A DNA stretch of 64,000 nucleotides, from positions 1 through 64,000 of the forward strand of contig NZ_JAPYZV010000002.1 of assembly GCF_027812955.1 (NCBI RefSeq). The letters run 5' to 3'. The position numbers were made by a program, and so were the translations under genes. The DNA comes from Pedococcus sp. 5OH_020 (GTDB lineage: Bacteria > Actinomycetota > Actinomycetes > Actinomycetales > Dermatophilaceae). The notes under the pieces were generated by a model that saw only the letters and a program-made list of their open reading frames with translations, did no database searches and was not told where the DNA came from. Shown one piece after another: positions 25,841 to 33,644 of the stretch (the stretch's first letter is position 1; the number at the start of each line of letters is the position of its first letter).

Positions 25841-26377
25841 ATGGTCACCGTGGAAGCCGTGCTCGGCGACATCACCACCCAGTGCGTCGATGCCATCGTG
25901 AATGCCGCCGACTCGGCCCTGATGGGGGGTGGCGGCGTCGACGGGGCCATCCACGCAGCGGCAGGACCGGCGCTTCTGGAGGACTGCCGCAGGGTCCGCG
26001 CGACCACGCACCCGAAGGGGCTGCCGGTGGGCGAGGCCGTGGCCACGGGCGCAGGGAACCTTCCCGCCCGCTGGGTGATCCACACGGTGGGACCGAACCG
26101 CCATCGCGGCCAGGACGACCCTGCCCTTCTGGCCTCATGCTTCACGCGCAGCCTCGCGGTCGCGCGCGACCTGGGTGCTCGCTGCGTGGCCTTCCCGGCC
26201 GTGAGTGCAGGGGTCTACGGCTGGGACGCTGCCGAAGTGGCGGCAGTCGCCACCGACGCTCTGCGAGCCGACCTCGCCGAGCACGACGGTGTGGACCTGG
26301 TGCGGTTCGTCCTCTTCAGCGAGCCGACCCTCGCCGCCTTCCAGAGCGCTCTGTCCGCAGCCGGACCACTGCTGTGA
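25841..26377 (+). CDS. Macrodomain protein, predicted O-acetyl-ADP-ribose deacetylase (YmdB/MacroD type)
   Basis: 178 residues forming one macrodomain. GDITTQCVDAIVNAADSALM with GGGGVDGAIHAAAG and the loop PAVSAGVYGW are the ADP-ribose-binding and catalytic elements of the MacroD group; Asn in the VNAAD block and Asp in VDGAI are the expected catalytic residues. Such enzymes hydrolyse O-acetyl-ADP-ribose or remove mono-ADP-ribose from proteins. TATGGT lies exactly six bases before the ATG, and no ribosome site is needed. It stands alone between the antiporter remnant and a convergent DsbA-family gene. Confidence 0.92.
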   Translation: MVTVEAVLGDITTQCVDAIVNAADSALMGGGGVDGAIHAAAGPALLEDCRRVRATTHPKGLPVGEAVATGAGNLPARWVIHTVGPNRHRGQDDPALLASCFTRSLAVARDLGARCVAFPAVSAGVYGWDAAEVAAVATDALRADLAEHDGVDLVRFVLFSEPTLAAFQSALSAAGPLL

Positions 26378-26387
26378 GGTGACGAGC

Positions 26388-27065
26388 TCAGGCGTGGGCG
26401 CCCAAGTTCTCGTGGTGCTCGTCGCTCGCAGCCTGGATGAGCTGGCCGATGACCTCGACGGAGTGCGCCCCGGAGAGCGCCACCTTCCGGTTGGCCATGA
26501 AGAACGGGACGCCCGTGATCCCGATCTCCCGGGCCGACTCCTCGTCGGTGCGAACGCTCTGGCCGTACTCCTCCCCTGCCAGGACGGCGGAGAGGCGCCG
26601 CCCGTCGAGTCCCGCCTCGGCGCCGAGACGCTGCAGCGTCTCGATGTCGTCGATGGCCTTGCCCTCGCTGAAGTGCGCGCTGAACAGCCGTTCCAGCACG
26701 GCCGCCTGCAGGGCATGACCACCCTGGGCCAGCCCGAGCGCGATGATGCGGTGCGCGTCGAACGAGTTCGCTCGAACCTGTGTGTCGACGTCGATCTCCA
26801 GACCGTCCGGCCGACCCATCACCGCGGGGCGCTCAGCCATCTGCCGGGCGCCCTCGAGATCCGTTCCGTAACGCTGCGCCAGCCACTTCAGGACAGGGGT
26901 CCCGGAGCCTTTCGGGGTCTCGGGGTCGAGCTCGAAGGCGTGGTAGGTGACGGTCACCTCGGCCGGATGCGAGCTCTCGGCAATGGCCAGCTCCAGCCGG
27001 CGCTTGCCGATGTAGCAGAAGGGGCACACCACGTCTGCCCAGACATCGATCTCCACGGCAGTCAT
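26388..27065 (-). CDS. DsbA-family oxidoreductase (FrnE/2-hydroxychromene isomerase-like)
   Basis: 225 residues without signal peptide. The thioredoxin-fold active site is C14-P-F-C17 in VWADVVCPFCYIGKRR, typical of the cytoplasmic FrnE subgroup, followed by the helical insert and the cis-Pro block ITGVPFFMANRKVALSGA. FrnE-like proteins act as thiol oxidoreductases linked to polyketide metabolism or oxidative stress. GAGGAT lies exactly six bases before the ATG. It is convergent with the macrodomain gene, ten bases apart. Confidence 0.9.
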   Translation of the reverse strand: MTAVEIDVWADVVCPFCYIGKRRLELAIAESSHPAEVTVTYHAFELDPETPKGSGTPVLKWLAQRYGTDLEGARQMAERPAVMGRPDGLEIDVDTQVRANSFDAHRIIALGLAQGGHALQAAVLERLFSAHFSEGKAIDDIETLQRLGAEAGLDGRRLSAVLAGEEYGQSVRTDEESAREIGITGVPFFMANRKVALSGAHSVEVIGQLIQAASDEHHENLGAHA

Positions 27066-27219
27066 GGCTCCATCCTCACACGACCCCGTGGGGGACCGGT
27101 ATGCCGCGGGGGCGCGATCACGAGGTACCCCTGCTCCAGGGGGTCAAACGACGCGGTCCCCGTCCGCGGGCGGCGGACGGGGACCCGGTCGGTCATGGGG
27201 CGGTCAGGCGGTCAGGCGG

Positions 27220-28017
27220 TCAGGGACGACCGTAGGTGACGCTGCCGGACCAGATGGACCGCAGGGCCACGGCCTTGCCGCTGCGCGGGCTGTCCCACAT
27301 CATGCCGTTGCCGGCGTAGATGCCCACGTGGTAGGCCGGTGAGCCGAAGAACACCAGGTCACCCGGCTGCGGGTTGGACACCGGAGTCGTCGCGGCCCGC
27401 TGGCCCTCTGCCGTGCGAGGGAGGCTGATGCCGACCTGACGGAAGACGTACTGCGTGAAGCCCGAGCAGTCGAAGCCGGCGGGAGTCGTGCCGCCGTAGC
27501 GGTACATGATGCCCTCGTACCGAGCGGCGATGCCCAGGACACCACCCGTCGCCGGCTTGGTGCTGGCCGGAGCGACGCGATCTGCAGAACGGCTGACGGT
27601 GCTGCCGCTCGCCGTGGAGCGGCTGGCCGTCGAGTGGGCGGAGGCCTGGCGGGCGACGGCCGGCCGGGCAGCAGGGGCGGCGTGCCGGACGTGAACCCGC
27701 TTGGCCTCCGGCTTCGGCTTCGGCTTGGCCGTAGCCTTGAAGTCGATGAGCCCGAAGGCGTCCGTGACAGCCGGCGCCGCGGCTGCGGGAGCCTTGACTG
27801 AGACGGGTGCGGCCACGGTGGCGGTCCTGGCGGCGCTGTGCTCGGCGGTGGCGGCAGAGGCCGGCAGCGCGAACGACGCCACGAGACCGCCCGAGGCGGC
27901 GATGACGGCGGACGTCTTCACGGCAGGCTGGGCGGACTTGGCCACGATGCCGGAGAGCTCGGAGAAGGGGTTGAAACGGCCTGGCGCACGATGACGCCCA
28001 GGAGCGTGAGAAGACAC
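27220..28017 (-). CDS. Secreted NlpC/P60 peptidoglycan endopeptidase under c-di-AMP riboswitch control
   Basis: 265 residues from GTG 28017 with GGAGGT eight bases upstream; the longer frame starts inside the riboswitch. The N-terminal export region includes VIAASGGLVASFALPASAATA. A Pro/Lys/Ala/Ser-rich spacer spans ~70-155. The C-terminal NlpC/P60 domain has catalytic Cys184 in GFDCSGFTQYVF and His230 in YHVGIYAGNG, with GDLVFF between. It cleaves D-Glu-meso-DAP or similar bonds in peptidoglycan. The 5' leader carries a ydaO-type riboswitch, tying cell-wall hydrolysis to c-di-AMP, a known arrangement in actinobacteria. Confidence 0.92.
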   Translation of the reverse strand: MSSHAPGRHRAPGRFNPFSELSGIVAKSAQPAVKTSAVIAASGGLVASFALPASAATAEHSAARTATVAAPVSVKAPAAAAPAVTDAFGLIDFKATAKPKPKPEAKRVHVRHAAPAARPAVARQASAHSTASRSTASGSTVSRSADRVAPASTKPATGGVLGIAARYEGIMYRYGGTTPAGFDCSGFTQYVFRQVGISLPRTAEGQRAATTPVSNPQPGDLVFFGSPAYHVGIYAGNGMMWDSPRSGKAVALRSIWSGSVTYGRP

Positions 28018-28030
28018 GATGAGAGAACCT

Positions 28031-28176
28031 CCAGCGCCTACGAGGTCAGCTGTCGGGTTCGGGTGGAGGTAGATCACCCGGCCCTCACGGTTGCCGCCCG
28101 ACCTTGCGGGCGCTCGCGTGAGGACTTCACCCCAAGGACCGTCCGATGACGGCCCGAAATTGGGTCCCCCGCTCCT
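28031..28176 (-). promoter_or_regulatory. c-di-AMP riboswitch (ydaO/yuaA type)
   Basis: On the minus strand, GGGTGAAGTCC (28132-28122) and the invariant block CCGAACCCGACAGCT followed by GACCTCGTAGGCG (28062-28034) match the conserved core of the ydaO class. The closing helix can form from GAGCG near 28173 and CGCT near 28035. It ends about 14 bases before the NlpC/P60 start and overlaps the region leading to its ribosome site. In known cases c-di-AMP binding turns the gene off. Whether control here is by termination or ribosome access is not clear. Confidence 0.88.
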
Positions 28177-28415
28177 GTCAAGCGGTGTTGCGCGGTCGAC
28201 TCGGGCGTGATGACAGGACTAGGCGGTTTCACATCGAGTCAGCCTCCCCGGTGCTGGAGAGACGACCGCAACCGTACACAAGGGCCCCGCGAAAGTCACA
28301 TTGAGGTCACGGCGGGTCCAGAACTTGGCCAATTCCCCGTATGGGAATCTTCACGCCGACGCGCCGAGACACGTGAGTCGTCCCGGTTGGTCCCGTTGGT
28401 CCCCGTCTGCGCTTC
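28177..28415. other. Upstream region of the riboswitch transcript, no gene seen
   Basis: Holds the unidentified promoter of the NlpC/P60 transcript and the downstream flank of the DtxR-type gene. TTGACA at 28181-28176 is too close to the riboswitch core to be its -35. A short inverted repeat ATTCCC/GGGAAT (28332-28348) may be part of a terminator. No protein-like frame is seen. Confidence 0.4.
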
Positions 28416-29114
28416 TCAGACGAGCGCGCCGAACACGTGCTGCGCCACCTCGTCCGGCAGGGAGACGGCCGTCGAGTCCGGCGCGCCCTCCCGCACGGCC
28501 ACCACGCGACCATCCTCGCGGTGGACCCGCACCCGTTGGCCGGGGAGCAGCCGGGCCACCGTCAAGAGGCTCAGAGCCTCGTGGTCCACCTGCACCGGCT
28601 CCCCGATCCGGCGTACCAGGACCGTCTCCGGACTGTCGCCGGCGAGCTCGGTCAGCGTACGCAGACCCGAACGGAAGTCCTCGGTGGGCTCCTCCTCCCC
28701 CAGCTCGTCCAGTCCCGGGATGGGGTTGCCGTACGGGGAGTCGTGGTGGTCCTGGAGCATCGCGAGGATCTTGCGCTCCACGCGCTCCGACATGACGTGC
28801 TCCCAGCGGCAGGCCTCCTCGTGGACGTACTCCCACTCCAGGCCGATCACGTCGACGAGCAGCCGCTCCGCGAGGCGGTGCTTGCGCATCACCCGCGTCG
28901 CCAGCAGGCGCCCGTGCTGGGAGAGCTCGAGGTGACGGTCACCGGCCAGAGCGAGCAGGCCGTCCCGCTCCATCCGTGCCACGGTCTGGGACACCGTGGG
29001 GCCGGAGTGGCCAAGCCGCTCGGCGATCCGGGCCCGCAGCGGCGGGATGCCCTCCTCCTCGAGCTCGAAGATGGTCTTGAGGTACATCTCCGTGGTGTCG
29101 ATCAGGTCCGTCAC
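28416..29114 (-). CDS. DtxR/IdeR-family metal-dependent regulator
   Basis: 232 residues, full length for IdeR (DNA-binding, dimerisation and SH3-like domains). It starts at GTG 29114 with TDLIDTTEMYLKTIFELEEEG. The recognition helix is in GHSGPTVSQTVARMERDGL. Metal ligands of the family are visible: DRHLELSQHG, then HRLAERLLVDVIG, WEHVMSERVE, and the C-terminal SH3-like part VARLLPGQRVRV. With iron or manganese bound, members repress uptake and activate storage genes. GAGGCT seven bases upstream suggests leaderless transcription. Iron versus manganese specificity cannot be settled by eye. Confidence 0.9.
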   Translation of the reverse strand: MTDLIDTTEMYLKTIFELEEEGIPPLRARIAERLGHSGPTVSQTVARMERDGLLALAGDRHLELSQHGRLLATRVMRKHRLAERLLVDVIGLEWEYVHEEACRWEHVMSERVERKILAMLQDHHDSPYGNPIPGLDELGEEEPTEDFRSGLRTLTELAGDSPETVLVRRIGEPVQVDHEALSLLTVARLLPGQRVRVHREDGRVVAVREGAPDSTAVSLPDEVAQHVFGALV

Positions 29115-29179
29115 GGGAGCAAGCCTCTCACCTGCCGCCGTCACGGCGTGACGCAGCGGCGACGGGAGCGGCCCTCCCG

Positions 29180-30400
29180 TCACGTCGTGCCGCAGGCGCG
29201 CCGGGCGGGGTCGTAACGCGGGACCCAGTACGCCAGCCACCCGGTACCGGCCAGCGTGAGCGCTCCCAGACCGACGCAGGCGACCGCCAGGCCGGCATGC
29301 GCCGTGACCACGCCGATCACCGCGGGCGAGCCGCTACCCCCCACGACGGAGACGAACCGCCAGCCTCCCAGGAACTGCGAGCGGCCGCGCGTGGGAGCCG
29401 TGTCGGCTCCGAGCGTCATCACGATGCCCGAGCCGAGGCCGTTCCCGACGGCCGATACCAGAGCCGCGGCGGTGACGCCCAGGGCACTGTGAGTCAAGGG
29501 GAGAGCGAGCATCCCTACGGCGAGCAGCACCACGCACGGCACAGCGACCCAGATCCGGCCGAACCGGTCCATCACCGAGCCGGCCGGATAGAAGAGCAGC
29601 ATCTCGACCCCTCCCACGATGCCGAAGACCAGGGCAGTCGTGGTCGCAGAGAGGCCGACGTGGGCCGCCCAGAGCGGGACGAGCACGACGCGCGCCGACC
29701 GCGCGGCGCCGATGACGAGGATTCCCAGGCCGAGGGTGAGATAGACGCGCCGGTGCTCCCAGAGCACCGCTCGGGTGCTGGCCTGCGGCTGACCTGCGGC
29801 CTGCGCCTCGTGCTCGGCGGTCAGGTCGGTGGAGACCCGCACCAGCACGGCGGCCCCCAACCCGGCCATGACCGCGACCGCGAAGCCCGCCCGCGGACCC
29901 CATAGGTGCACGATCGGCGCGGCGACGAAAGGTCCGACGAACATCCCGATCCGGTTGACGCCCCCCAACGTGGACAGCGCTCGGGCACGCATGGACTGCG
30001 GCACCGCCTCGATGAGATAGGCCTGGCGCGCCACGAGGAAGACCGAGGACGTGAAGCCCATGGCGAAGACGGTGGTCATGAGCACTGCGAGCGAGGGCGC
30101 CAACAACGCCACGAGCGCCGCGACGGCATCGACTCCGCTGGCCCATACCAGCGCCTTGCGCTCGCCGACGCGGTGGACCAGGGCGCCCGCGGGAACTGCG
30201 AAGAACAGCTCGGCAACCAGCCCGAGCCCCGCTGTCAGTGCCGCAACAGATGGCGTCGCTCCGAGGTCCAGCGCGCTCAGGGTGACGATCGGCACGACGG
30301 CGCCCGCGCCCACCGCGGCTATGACGGTGGGTCCGTAGGCCGGTACGGCGATGGTGCGCAGGCTGAACGGCACGTCGGCAGCGACTCGCGGCGTGGGCAT
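29180..30400 (-). CDS. MFS transporter of unknown substrate
   Basis: 406 residues with twelve predicted membrane helices. The loop VHRVGERKALVWASG corresponds to the MFS motif A between helices 2 and 3, and YPAGSVMDRFGRIW to its second-half repeat. Substrate not deducible; the YPAGSVMDRFGR block is frequent in drug-type exporters. CACAAT lies eight bases before the ATG. It precedes the DtxR-type gene on the same strand by 65 bases, so weak co-transcription is possible. Confidence 0.88.
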   Translation of the reverse strand: MPTPRVAADVPFSLRTIAVPAYGPTVIAAVGAGAVVPIVTLSALDLGATPSVAALTAGLGLVAELFFAVPAGALVHRVGERKALVWASGVDAVAALVALLAPSLAVLMTTVFAMGFTSSVFLVARQAYLIEAVPQSMRARALSTLGGVNRIGMFVGPFVAAPIVHLWGPRAGFAVAVMAGLGAAVLVRVSTDLTAEHEAQAAGQPQASTRAVLWEHRRVYLTLGLGILVIGAARSARVVLVPLWAAHVGLSATTTALVFGIVGGVEMLLFYPAGSVMDRFGRIWVAVPCVVLLAVGMLALPLTHSALGVTAAALVSAVGNGLGSGIVMTLGADTAPTRGRSQFLGGWRFVSVVGGSGSPAVIGVVTAHAGLAVACVGLGALTLAGTGWLAYWVPRYDPARRACGTT

Positions 30401-30470
30401 CGCTGCCCATTGTGGTCCGCCGGCCTGCCCGCCGCTCGTCCGGGGTCAGCGACGGGCTACGTTCTGGGAC

Positions 30471-31193
30471 ATGGCTTTCGTCGTGCCCTTGCGCTTCTGC
30501 GGCCCCCCGGCCTCCGGCAACGGGGGATGGGTGAGTGGGCACCTCTCGCGGCTGGTCACGACCACCGTGGCTCTGCCCGCCGTGACGGTGCGGCTTCGCA
30601 CCCCGCCACCGTTGGAACGGGAGCTGGCTGTGCAAGCGCGGGACGCGGTGGTGCACCTGCTCGACGGCGAGCAGCTGGTCGCGCAGGGAGCCCCGGCAGC
30701 CGCGTTGCCCGGCCCCACCGTGCCGCCCGTCCCGTTCACCGAAGCGCAGCTGGCGGGCTCCGGCTACGAAGGTCTGGCGAGCCACCCCTTTCCCACCTGC
30801 TTCTCCTGCGGCACGGCACGGGCCGCACGAGACGGACTGCGGCAACAGCCCGGCCGGGTCGCCGGCGGAGGCGGCGAGTACGCCTCCGCCTGGGTGCCCG
30901 CGGACGACGTCGACACAGAGACGGTGTGGGCGGCGCTGGACTGCCCGGGGGGCTGGGCCAGCGGCATCGCCGGGCGCGCGATGGTCCTGGGCACCATGAC
31001 GGCGCAGCTCTGGGCGCTTCCCACTCCGGGAGAGCCCCACGTCGTCATGGCGTGGGAGCGCGGCCACGAGGGACGTAAGCACTACAGCGCCACAGCCCTG
31101 TATGGCGCCGACGGCCGGCTCGTGGCGCAGGCCGAGGCCACCTGGGTGGCGGTCGACCCAGCCACCGTCCGACCATCGGAACGCCACTTGTGA
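30471..31193 (+). CDS. Hotdog-fold-like hypothetical protein
   Basis: 240 residues from ATG 30471 (TACGTT seven bases upstream; leaderless-like). PTCFSCGTARAARDGLR, ASAWVPADD, VWAALDCPGGWA and the end GRLVAQAEATWVAVDP resemble actinobacterial proteins with a double hotdog, thioesterase-like arrangement. The CFSCG pair could bind a metal or form a disulphide. No catalytic residue set was recognised, so acyl-CoA or acyl-thioester binding is a guess. The SDR gene follows after 22 bases on the same strand and is probably co-transcribed. Confidence 0.7.
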   Translation: MAFVVPLRFCGPPASGNGGWVSGHLSRLVTTTVALPAVTVRLRTPPPLERELAVQARDAVVHLLDGEQLVAQGAPAAALPGPTVPPVPFTEAQLAGSGYEGLASHPFPTCFSCGTARAARDGLRQQPGRVAGGGGEYASAWVPADDVDTETVWAALDCPGGWASGIAGRAMVLGTMTAQLWALPTPGEPHVVMAWERGHEGRKHYSATALYGADGRLVAQAEATWVAVDPATVRPSERHL

Positions 31194-31215
31194 GGAAGCC
31201 GTCAGGAGGGCAGTC

Positions 31216-31968
31216 ATGAACAAGCTCGCCGTCGTCACCGGGGCCAGCAGCGGAATCGGTGCGGCCACGGCACGCAGCCTTGCCGCAGCCGGCTACGTCG
31301 TGGTCTGCGCCGCGCGCCGTCGCGACCGGCTCACCGCCCTGGCGGACGAGATCGGCGGCCGTGCCGTGACCTGCGACGTCTCCTCGGCGGCAGACGTCGC
31401 CCGGCTGGCCGAGGCGGTGGGCGATCGCCTGGACGTGCTGGTGAACAACGCCGGTGGGGCGCTGGGCCTGGCCCCGGTGGCCTCGACCGAGGTCGGCGAC
31501 TGGCGCGGCATGTACGAGTCCAACGTCATCGGGACGCTCCAGGTGACGCAGGCGCTGCTGCCCGCTCTCGTGGCGTCCGGCGCGGGCACCATCGTCAACG
31601 TCGGGTCGACCGCAGGACGGACGGTCTACGAAGGCGGCTCGGGATACACCGCGGCCAAGCACGCTGTCGCTGCCCTCACCGAGACTCTGCGCCTCGAGCT
31701 GGTGGACCAGCCGGTTCGGGTGACCGAGATCGCGCCGGGCATGGTGCGGACCGAGGAGTTCTCGCTCACCCGCTTCGGGGGTGACCAGGGCCGGGCCGAT
31801 GCCGTCTATGCCGGGGTGGCCGACCCCCTCGTGGCCGACGACGTGGCAGAGGCGATCCTGTGGATGGTCGAGCGACCGGCGCACGTCAACATCGACCTCC
31901 TCGTCATCAAGCCCCGGGCCCAAGCGGCCGCTCATAAGGTGCATCGCGGACCGCTGACCAGCGGGTGA
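31216..31968 (+). CDS. Short-chain dehydrogenase/reductase (SDR)
   Basis: 250 residues from ATG 31216 with GGAGGG nine bases upstream. The NAD(P)-binding motif TGASSGIG (residues 8-15), the NNAG block (VLVNNAGGAL), catalytic Ser in NVGSTAG and Y144-xxx-K148 are all present; Arg residues after the second strand (CAARRRDR) favour NADP(H). PGMVRTEEF closes the cofactor site. Resembles YdfG/serine-dehydrogenase-like SDRs. Substrate unknown. Confidence 0.92.
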   Translation: MNKLAVVTGASSGIGAATARSLAAAGYVVVCAARRRDRLTALADEIGGRAVTCDVSSAADVARLAEAVGDRLDVLVNNAGGALGLAPVASTEVGDWRGMYESNVIGTLQVTQALLPALVASGAGTIVNVGSTAGRTVYEGGSGYTAAKHAVAALTETLRLELVDQPVRVTEIAPGMVRTEEFSLTRFGGDQGRADAVYAGVADPLVADDVAEAILWMVERPAHVNIDLLVIKPRAQAAAHKVHRGPLTSG

Positions 31969-32002
31969 GCTCCACCCACCGGTGGGGGAATGCAACCGGA
32001 TA

Positions 32003-32016
32003 GTTGACTGTTCAAC
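32003..32016. promoter_or_regulatory. Small inverted repeat just upstream of the nitroreductase start
   Basis: GTTGA-CTGT-TCAAC is a perfect inverted repeat ending five bases before the ATG at 32022. Its position and AT-rich character fit an operator for a MarR- or LysR-type regulator; none is adjacent. Confidence 0.4.
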
Positions 32017-32021
32017 CGACC

Positions 32022-32663
32022 ATGACCCAGACCCATGACTCGCTCTCAGCGTTCGAAGCCGACTTCGCCGACCACCTCGAGCTCTCCGCTGATGCACAGG
32101 ACCTGCTCTTTCGCGAGGCCCGGACCGCCAACACCTTCACCGACGAACCGGTAACCGACGAGCAGATGCGCGCGGTCTACGACCTGGTGAAGTGGGCTCC
32201 CACCTCGATGAACAACCAGCCCCTGCGCATCGTGCTGGTCCGGTCCCCCGAGGCGCGCACCAAGCTCGTCGAGCACATGGGCGGCAACAACAAGCCGAAG
32301 ACCTCCGTCGCGCCGCTCGTCGCCGTCCTCGCCGCTGACCTCGACTTCCACGACGAGCTGGGCAAGGTGTTCCCTCACTTCGAGGGCGCCCGCGACCTCT
32401 TCGCCGCGAACGAGGCCATGCGCGAGGGCTCCGCGCGGCTCAACGCGACTCTGCAGGTCGCGTACTTCATCCTCGGAGTACGGGCTGCCGGCTTGGCTGC
32501 CGGCCCCATGACGGGCTTCGACGCCGCAGGCGTGGACCGTGACTTCTTCCCGGACGGCAAGCACCGCACGATCGCCGTGGTGAACCTCGGCCGCCCCGCC
32601 GAGGGCGCCTGGTTCGAGCGGCTGCCGCGGCTCGACTACGACGAGGTCGTCACCACAGTCTGA
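32022..32663 (+). CDS. Nitroreductase-fold malonic semialdehyde reductase-like protein (RutE/HadB family)
   Basis: 213 residues from ATG 32022; a TTG at 32004 is in frame but lies within the inverted repeat. REARTANTFTDEPVTDEQM, YDLVKWAPTSMNNQPLRIVLV and AAGLAAGPMTGFD are characteristic of the RutE subgroup of FMN-dependent nitroreductases, which reduce malonic semialdehyde in pyrimidine breakdown. No other rut genes are nearby, so the physiological substrate is open. No ribosome site is visible, suggesting a very short leader. Confidence 0.85.
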   Translation: MTQTHDSLSAFEADFADHLELSADAQDLLFREARTANTFTDEPVTDEQMRAVYDLVKWAPTSMNNQPLRIVLVRSPEARTKLVEHMGGNNKPKTSVAPLVAVLAADLDFHDELGKVFPHFEGARDLFAANEAMREGSARLNATLQVAYFILGVRAAGLAAGPMTGFDAAGVDRDFFPDGKHRTIAVVNLGRPAEGAWFERLPRLDYDEVVTTV

Positions 32664-32681
32664 AACGTCCGCCTAATCCCG

Positions 32682-32710
32682 TTGCGCGCGGCGCCGAGTC
32701 GACCTAGCGT
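32682..32710 (+). promoter_or_regulatory. Promoter of a short transcript
   Basis: TTGCGC (32682-32687) and TAGCGT (32705-32710) are separated by exactly 17 bases. The predicted start near 32717 is just before an unusually strong ribosome site and a 12-codon frame. Confidence 0.5.
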
Positions 32711-32741
32711 CGAGCTACACGGAAGGGAGGTGGTCCAACAG

Positions 32742-32780
32742 GTGAGTTCTCATTGGACGCGTGAGGTGACTGCGCGCTAG
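32742..32780 (+). CDS. Possible 12-residue peptide (leader peptide or sORF)
   Basis: GTG at 32742 to TAG at 32780 encodes MSSHWTREVTAR. The ribosome site GGAAGGGAGGTGG (32721-32733) is the best match to the anti-Shine-Dalgarno sequence in the window, and a 17-spaced promoter lies just upstream. A hairpin CGTCGA/TCGACG follows close downstream. The next gene in this direction is far away and eda runs convergently, so this would be a free-standing small transcript or a regulatory RNA with a translated peptide. Function unknown. The rest of 32781-32942 holds no gene. Confidence 0.45.
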   Translation: MSSHWTREVTAR

Positions 32781-32942
32781 CGCACGAACGTCGACTGCTT
32801 CGACGGCGCGTCAGGCGCAATCCCAGCAGTTCACCGCAGCCCGTGGGTCCGCGCAGGTCGTCCCCTGTGCACCGCTGAGCCGCTCGATGCGGCACAGCAG
32901 GCCCGCGGGCTGTTCCATGCCCGCCCACCGCGGCCCAGGGAG

Positions 32943-32998
32943 GCGGGCTCAGGAACGCGGGCTCAGGAACGCCGACTCAGGAACGCGGGCTCAGGGAC
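32943..32998. repeat. Four tandem copies of a 14-base unit at the 3' end of eda
   Basis: The unit GCGGGCTCAGGAAC occurs at 32943, 32957, 32971 (two changes) and 32985 (one change). The last copy contains the eda stop codon. Read on the minus strand each copy contains TGA, and because 14 is not a multiple of three the stops fall in all three frames. Confidence 0.85.
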
Positions 32999-33644
32999 GG
33001 AGCGAGGCCGCCTGCGCGGCGAGCGCCTCGATGCGCGCCCACTCGCCCTGGGCGACAGCGTCAGTGGGCGTCAGCCACGATCCGCCGATGCACCCGACGT
33101 TGGGCAGCGCCAGCCAGTCGTGCGCCGTCTGGGGCGTAATCCCGCCAGTCGGGCAGAACCGCAGCTGCGGACACGGCCCGGCAACCGCTGACAGGTACTG
33201 CCGACCGCCGCTGGCCTCAGCGGGGAAGAACTTCATCGCCTCGAGCCCGGCCTCCGCCAGCGTCAGCATCTCGGTGAGCGTGCCGGCGCCCGCAAGCAGC
33301 GGTAGCCCACTGTCCAGAGCGGCCTGCACCAGCCGGGGAGGAGAGCCGGGCGTCACGATGAACTGAGCGCCCGCGTCCTGGACCTGGCGCACCTGCTCCG
33401 GCGTCAGGACCGTGCCGGCACCGACCACCATCCCCTCCACCTGCGACGCGACGGCCTCGATGGCGCCAAGCCCGGCAGCGCTCCGGAGAGTGAGCTCGAT
33501 GACCGGGATACCGCCGCGGAGCAACGCTCGTGCGAGCGGCACGGCCTGCTCCACCTCGTCCACGACCACGACGGGGATCACCGGGGACAGGTCGAGGATG
33601 GCGGCCTCGCCGCTGATGGCGGGCCTGGACGCCGTGGACGTCAT
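32991..33644 (-). CDS. eda: 2-dehydro-3-deoxy-6-phosphogluconate aldolase (KDPG aldolase)
   Basis: 217 residues, full length. It splits KDPG to pyruvate and glyceraldehyde 3-phosphate, the last step of the Entner-Doudoroff pathway. The Schiff-base lysine is K138 in [35 protein letters not shown] and CPTGGIT are the other family blocks. The ATG overlaps the edd stop by four bases (ATGA), so the pair is translationally coupled. Its 3' end lies inside 14-base tandem repeats. Confidence 0.95.
   Translation of the reverse strand: MTSTASRPAISGEAAILDLSPVIPVVVVDEVEQAVPLARALLRGGIPVIELTLRSAAGLGAIEAVASQVEGMVVGAGTVLTPEQVRQVQDAGAQFIVTPGSPPRLVQAALDSGLPLLAGAGTLTEMLTLAEAGLEAMKFFPAEASGGRQYLSAVAGPCPQLRFCPTGGITPQTAHDWLALPNVGCIGGSWLTPTDAVAQGEWARIEALAAQAASLRP

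Noticed and set aside
28176-28181. TTGACA as -35 of the NlpC/P60 promoter
   Set aside because: It lies inside or directly against the riboswitch 5' end; a transcript starting downstream would lack part of the conserved core.
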